Assembly (NCBI GenBank): GCA_005880345.1
Contig: VBGE01000055.1
Coordinates: forward strand, 1-9,218
Reading direction: 5' to 3'
Length of the DNA stretch: 9,218 nt
Source of the DNA: Chloroflexota bacterium
Lineage (GTDB): Bacteria > Chloroflexota > Dormibacteria > Dormibacterales > Dormibacteraceae
The notes beneath the pieces are model-generated. The model was not told where the DNA came from, did no database searches, and saw nothing but the letters and a program-made list of their open reading frames with translations. A program made the position numbers and the translations under genes. Of this stretch, positions 7,573 to 9,218 are shown in pieces; the first letter of the stretch is position 1; each line of letters starts with the position of its first letter.

Positions 7573-8046
7573 GTGCCGAGGTTATGGGGAGTGATGGCCG
7601 CAGTCGCTGTTTTCAGCGCCGGGTGCGGCGGCACCGCGCCTGGCTCCCCATCGCCGACGCCGGTCGTGCAGGCCTCGCCCAGCGCGGCGCCCTCGGCCAC
7701 GCCGATGACCTTCAGGCTTACCCCGGAGCCGGGAGTGACCGCGGGGGGGACGATCGAGCTCACAGCGACCGCCAGGACGACCACCATCGAACTGAAGATC
7801 CAGGGTCTGCAGGCCATCTCGTCCCACGTCTCGCACATCCACCTCGGCAGCTGCCAGTCGCGCGGGGGCATCGCCTTCGCCCTGAACCCGGTGGTGGCCG
7901 ACGGCCAGGGCATGGCAGACGTGCGCTCGCGGCTCGACCTGACCTATCCGCCGTCCGGCACCACGTGGTACGTCGTCGTCCACGCCGGCCCGGACATGCA
8001 GGGCACCAACGCCAGCTACCTCCTCTGCGGGAATCTCTTCGCCTAG
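7573..8046 (+). CDS. CHRD-like secreted lipoprotein
   Basis: A 157-residue lipoprotein. A short signal peptide (Arg3, hydrophobic 7-14) ends in lipobox F-S-A-G-C with Cys18. A Pro/Ser/Ala-rich linker follows (about 20-45), then a small beta-barrel-like domain: S-H-V-S-H-I-H-L-G-S-C (85-94), G-I-A-F-A-L at about 100, T-T-W-Y-V-V-V-H-A-G (131-139) and C-G-N-L at the end. The H-I-H-x-G-x-C and late W-Y-V-x-V-H/C-G-N pattern resembles CHRD and Cu,Zn-SOD-like folds. The histidines (85, 88, 90, 137) could bind metal and Cys94/Cys152 could form a disulfide, but neither is shown. The start is GTG 7573, chosen because it supplies Arg3 and a full-length signal; GTG 7591 and ATG 7594 are further options. 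The stop is 7 bases before the sigma gene, so co-transcription is likely. Confidence 0.7.
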   Translation: MPRLWGVMAAVAVFSAGCGGTAPGSPSPTPVVQASPSAAPSATPMTFRLTPEPGVTAGGTIELTATARTTTIELKIQGLQAISSHVSHIHLGSCQSRGGIAFALNPVVADGQGMADVRSRLDLTYPPSGTTWYVVVHAGPDMQGTNASYLLCGNLFA

Positions 8047-8059
8047 GTCACCCGTGACC
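8046..8059. promoter_or_regulatory. 14-bp inverted repeat over the sigma-factor start codon
   Basis: GGTCAC, two C, then GTGACC. The palindrome begins at the last base of the lipoprotein stop and includes the GTG start at 8054. It could be a protein-binding site or a small mRNA structure hiding the start. It may be chance, since codon constraints favour few alternatives here. Confidence 0.3.
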
Positions 8060-8584
8060 ACGGAGGAGCAGGCCGGCGAACAGGCCGAGGTCATCCAGCT
8101 TCCGGTCACATCAAGCACCACCGAGATCGCGCTCGACGAATTGGAGCTGGTCTACGCGTTCATCTACGCGCGGGTCGGCAACCGCGCCGATGCGGAAGAC
8201 CTGACGCAGCTTGTGGCGTTGAAGGCGATCCCCCGGCTTCGCCCGGGCTCGCCTCCCAGCGCTGTCCGCGGGTACCTCTTTGCCACGGCCCGATCGGTGC
8301 TGGGGGGCTTCTGGAGCACTCGTCTCGGCCTGTCGGAGGCTGAGCTCCGGGACGACCTGGCGTTGGCGGTGCCACCCGGGCCGGCGTCCGAGGAGGGGAC
8401 CGAGACGGTGCAGCAGATCCTGGACCGCTTGCCGGACAACTATCGCCGCGTGCTGGAGCTGCGTTTCCTGCACGGGTATTCGTTAAAGGAAGTGGCTGCG
8501 GAGATGAAATCCACTGTCGGTGCGATCAAGGTGATGCAGCTGCGGGCGTTGCGCGCCGCTGCAAAGGTTCCGCTGGACGAATGA
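8054..8584 (+). CDS. ECF-type sigma factor (sigma-70 family)
   Basis: A 176-residue RNA polymerase sigma factor with only regions 2 and 4, the ECF layout; it would direct polymerase to a small stress or envelope regulon. Region 2 spans about 30-92, with Y-A-F-I-Y-A-R-V-G-N-R-A-D-A-E-D-L-T-Q (the typical N-x-x-D-A-E-D-L) and the -10-binding helix ending in R-G-Y-L-F-A-T-A-R. Region 4 spans about 115-172: L-D-R-L-P-D-N-Y-R-R-V-L-E-L-R-F, then the helix-turn-helix G-Y-S-L-K-E-V-A-A-E-M and G-A-I-K-V-M-Q-L-R-A-L. The Q-L-V-A-L-K-A-I and G-G-F-W-S parts vary from the common W-x-x-N sequence. The start GTG 8054 has only a weak CTAGGT ahead. Its stop overlaps the next ATG (ATGA), the usual coupling of a sigma factor to its anti-sigma factor. 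Confidence 0.87.
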   Translation: MTTEEQAGEQAEVIQLPVTSSTTEIALDELELVYAFIYARVGNRADAEDLTQLVALKAIPRLRPGSPPSAVRGYLFATARSVLGGFWSTRLGLSEAELRDDLALAVPPGPASEEGTETVQQILDRLPDNYRRVLELRFLHGYSLKEVAAEMKSTVGAIKVMQLRALRAAAKVPLDE

Positions 8585-9218
8585 ACCGCAAACCCGAGGA
8601 TCGTCTCGAAAGGATCGTCAGCGGCCTGCTGCGCGGCCGGCGGCTGAAGCTCCGCGGCGGCGACGCGGAGGACAAGGAGGCCATCGCCGCAGCGGCTCGC
8701 CTTGCCGGCGCTCGCCAGGGACCGCAGCGCATGCATCCGGCCTTCCGCAAGCGCCTGGCGGATTCGCTCGAGCAGACGCAGGGCCAGGGCTGGCTGACGC
8801 GACGGGCCGCGCTGGTGGCCGGGCTCGGGCTGGCCGCCGGGGCAGCCGGTGGCGCACTGCTCGGCCGCGACCTCAGACCGATCAACGCACGGGCCGGCGG
8901 CGAGCCCATCGAGCCGGTCCACGGGCGCTGGATCGACGTCGCGGCTGCGACCGAGCTCGTCGAGGGCGAGGGCACCCACGTCGTGGCGGGCGGCGTCGGC
9001 GCGTTCGTGTTCCGCCACGGGGACACGGTGACGGCGGTTTCATCGGTCTGCTCCCACCTCCCATGCGAGCTCTGGTGGGAGTCGCACGCGGGCGCTCTTT
9101 CGTGTCCCTGCCACCCCGCGACGTTTACACCGGATGGCAAGCCCACCGAAGGCTACGTACTGCCCGCGCTCAACAAGGTCCACGTTCGCGTCACCGCGGC
9201 GGGTCGGGTCGAGGTGCT
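8581..9218 (+). CDS. Membrane-anchored Rieske [2Fe-2S] protein, possible anti-sigma factor (partial)
   Basis: The last gene, open at the window edge (212 codons seen). Residues 1-72 are charged and helical, with no Zn-binding H-x-x-x-C anti-sigma motif. T-R-R-A-A-L (73-78) leads into one hydrophobic segment (76-95), a Tat-like or plain signal anchor. The exported part is a Rieske domain. Box 1 is C-S-H-L-P-C (Cys157, His159, Cys162) and box 2 is C-P-C-H (Cys175, Cys177, His178). Cluster ligands would be Cys157, His159, Cys175 and His178, with a Cys162-Cys177 disulfide as in cytochrome bc1/b6f Rieske proteins. No cytochrome b gene is nearby. The ATG overlaps the sigma-factor stop. Normal Rieske subunits have a much shorter N-terminus before the membrane, so I infer that the long cytoplasmic part binds the sigma factor. 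The alternative is an ordinary electron-transfer protein in the sigma regulon. Confidence 0.85.
   Translation, partial: MNRKPEDRLERIVSGLLRGRRLKLRGGDAEDKEAIAAAARLAGARQGPQRMHPAFRKRLADSLEQTQGQGWLTRRAALVAGLGLAAGAAGGALLGRDLRPINARAGGEPIEPVHGRWIDVAAATELVEGEGTHVVAGGVGAFVFRHGDTVTAVSSVCSHLPCELWWESHAGALSCPCHPATFTPDGKPTEGYVLPALNKVHVRVTAAGRVEV

Noticed and set aside
7557..7586. GTAACC (7557-7562) with GTTATG (7581-7586) as an autoregulated ECF promoter
   Set aside because: The 18-base spacing is possible, but the -10 match is weak and the transcript would begin inside the chosen coding start at 7573. It cannot be supported without other promoters of the regulon.

Overview
This is a GC-rich bacterial window of about 9.2 kb with densely packed genes. 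Many starts are GTG or TTG, and several stop and start codons overlap by 4 bases. The gene types (DUF4190, DUF6941, DUF4349 lipoprotein, CHRD-like lipoprotein, Rieske membrane protein behind an ECF sigma factor) and the codon choice fit an uncultured Chloroflexota/Dormibacterota or Actinomycetota genome. I cannot fix the phylum from sequence alone. I see no mobile element, CRISPR array, tRNA or rRNA.

Layout. Bases 1-264 hold no gene I can support. A secreted beta-rich protein of unknown function (265-978, +) faces a small DUF4190-type membrane protein (985-1335, -). Divergent from that, 6 bases away, starts a rightward cluster. It holds a metal-dependent amidohydrolase broken by an internal deletion plus frameshift (1342-2485), a DUF6941 protein (2482-2910) and a DedA membrane protein (2907-3506), each overlapping the next by 4 bases. 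DedA converges on, and overlaps by 66 bp, a leftward pair: a stand-alone lipoyl domain (4555-4800) followed by a SolA/sarcosine-oxidase-like FAD enzyme (3441-4535). Upstream of that pair is an operator-like element, two 23-bp direct repeats exactly 42 bp apart, each holding a perfect 12-bp palindrome. Next is a leftward ABC-F ATPase (4936-6522), divergent from a DUF4349 lipoprotein (6595-7512) that ends in a strong 12-bp hairpin.

The right end is the most interesting part. A CHRD-like lipoprotein (7573-8046), an ECF-type sigma factor (8054-8584) and a membrane-anchored Rieske [2Fe-2S] protein (8581 to the window end) look like one transcription unit. The Rieske protein has a long charged N-terminal segment ahead of its single membrane segment and sits, ATGA-coupled, where an anti-sigma factor normally lies. 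I infer, but cannot prove, that it is a redox-sensing anti-sigma factor, with the lipoprotein as a target or accessory.
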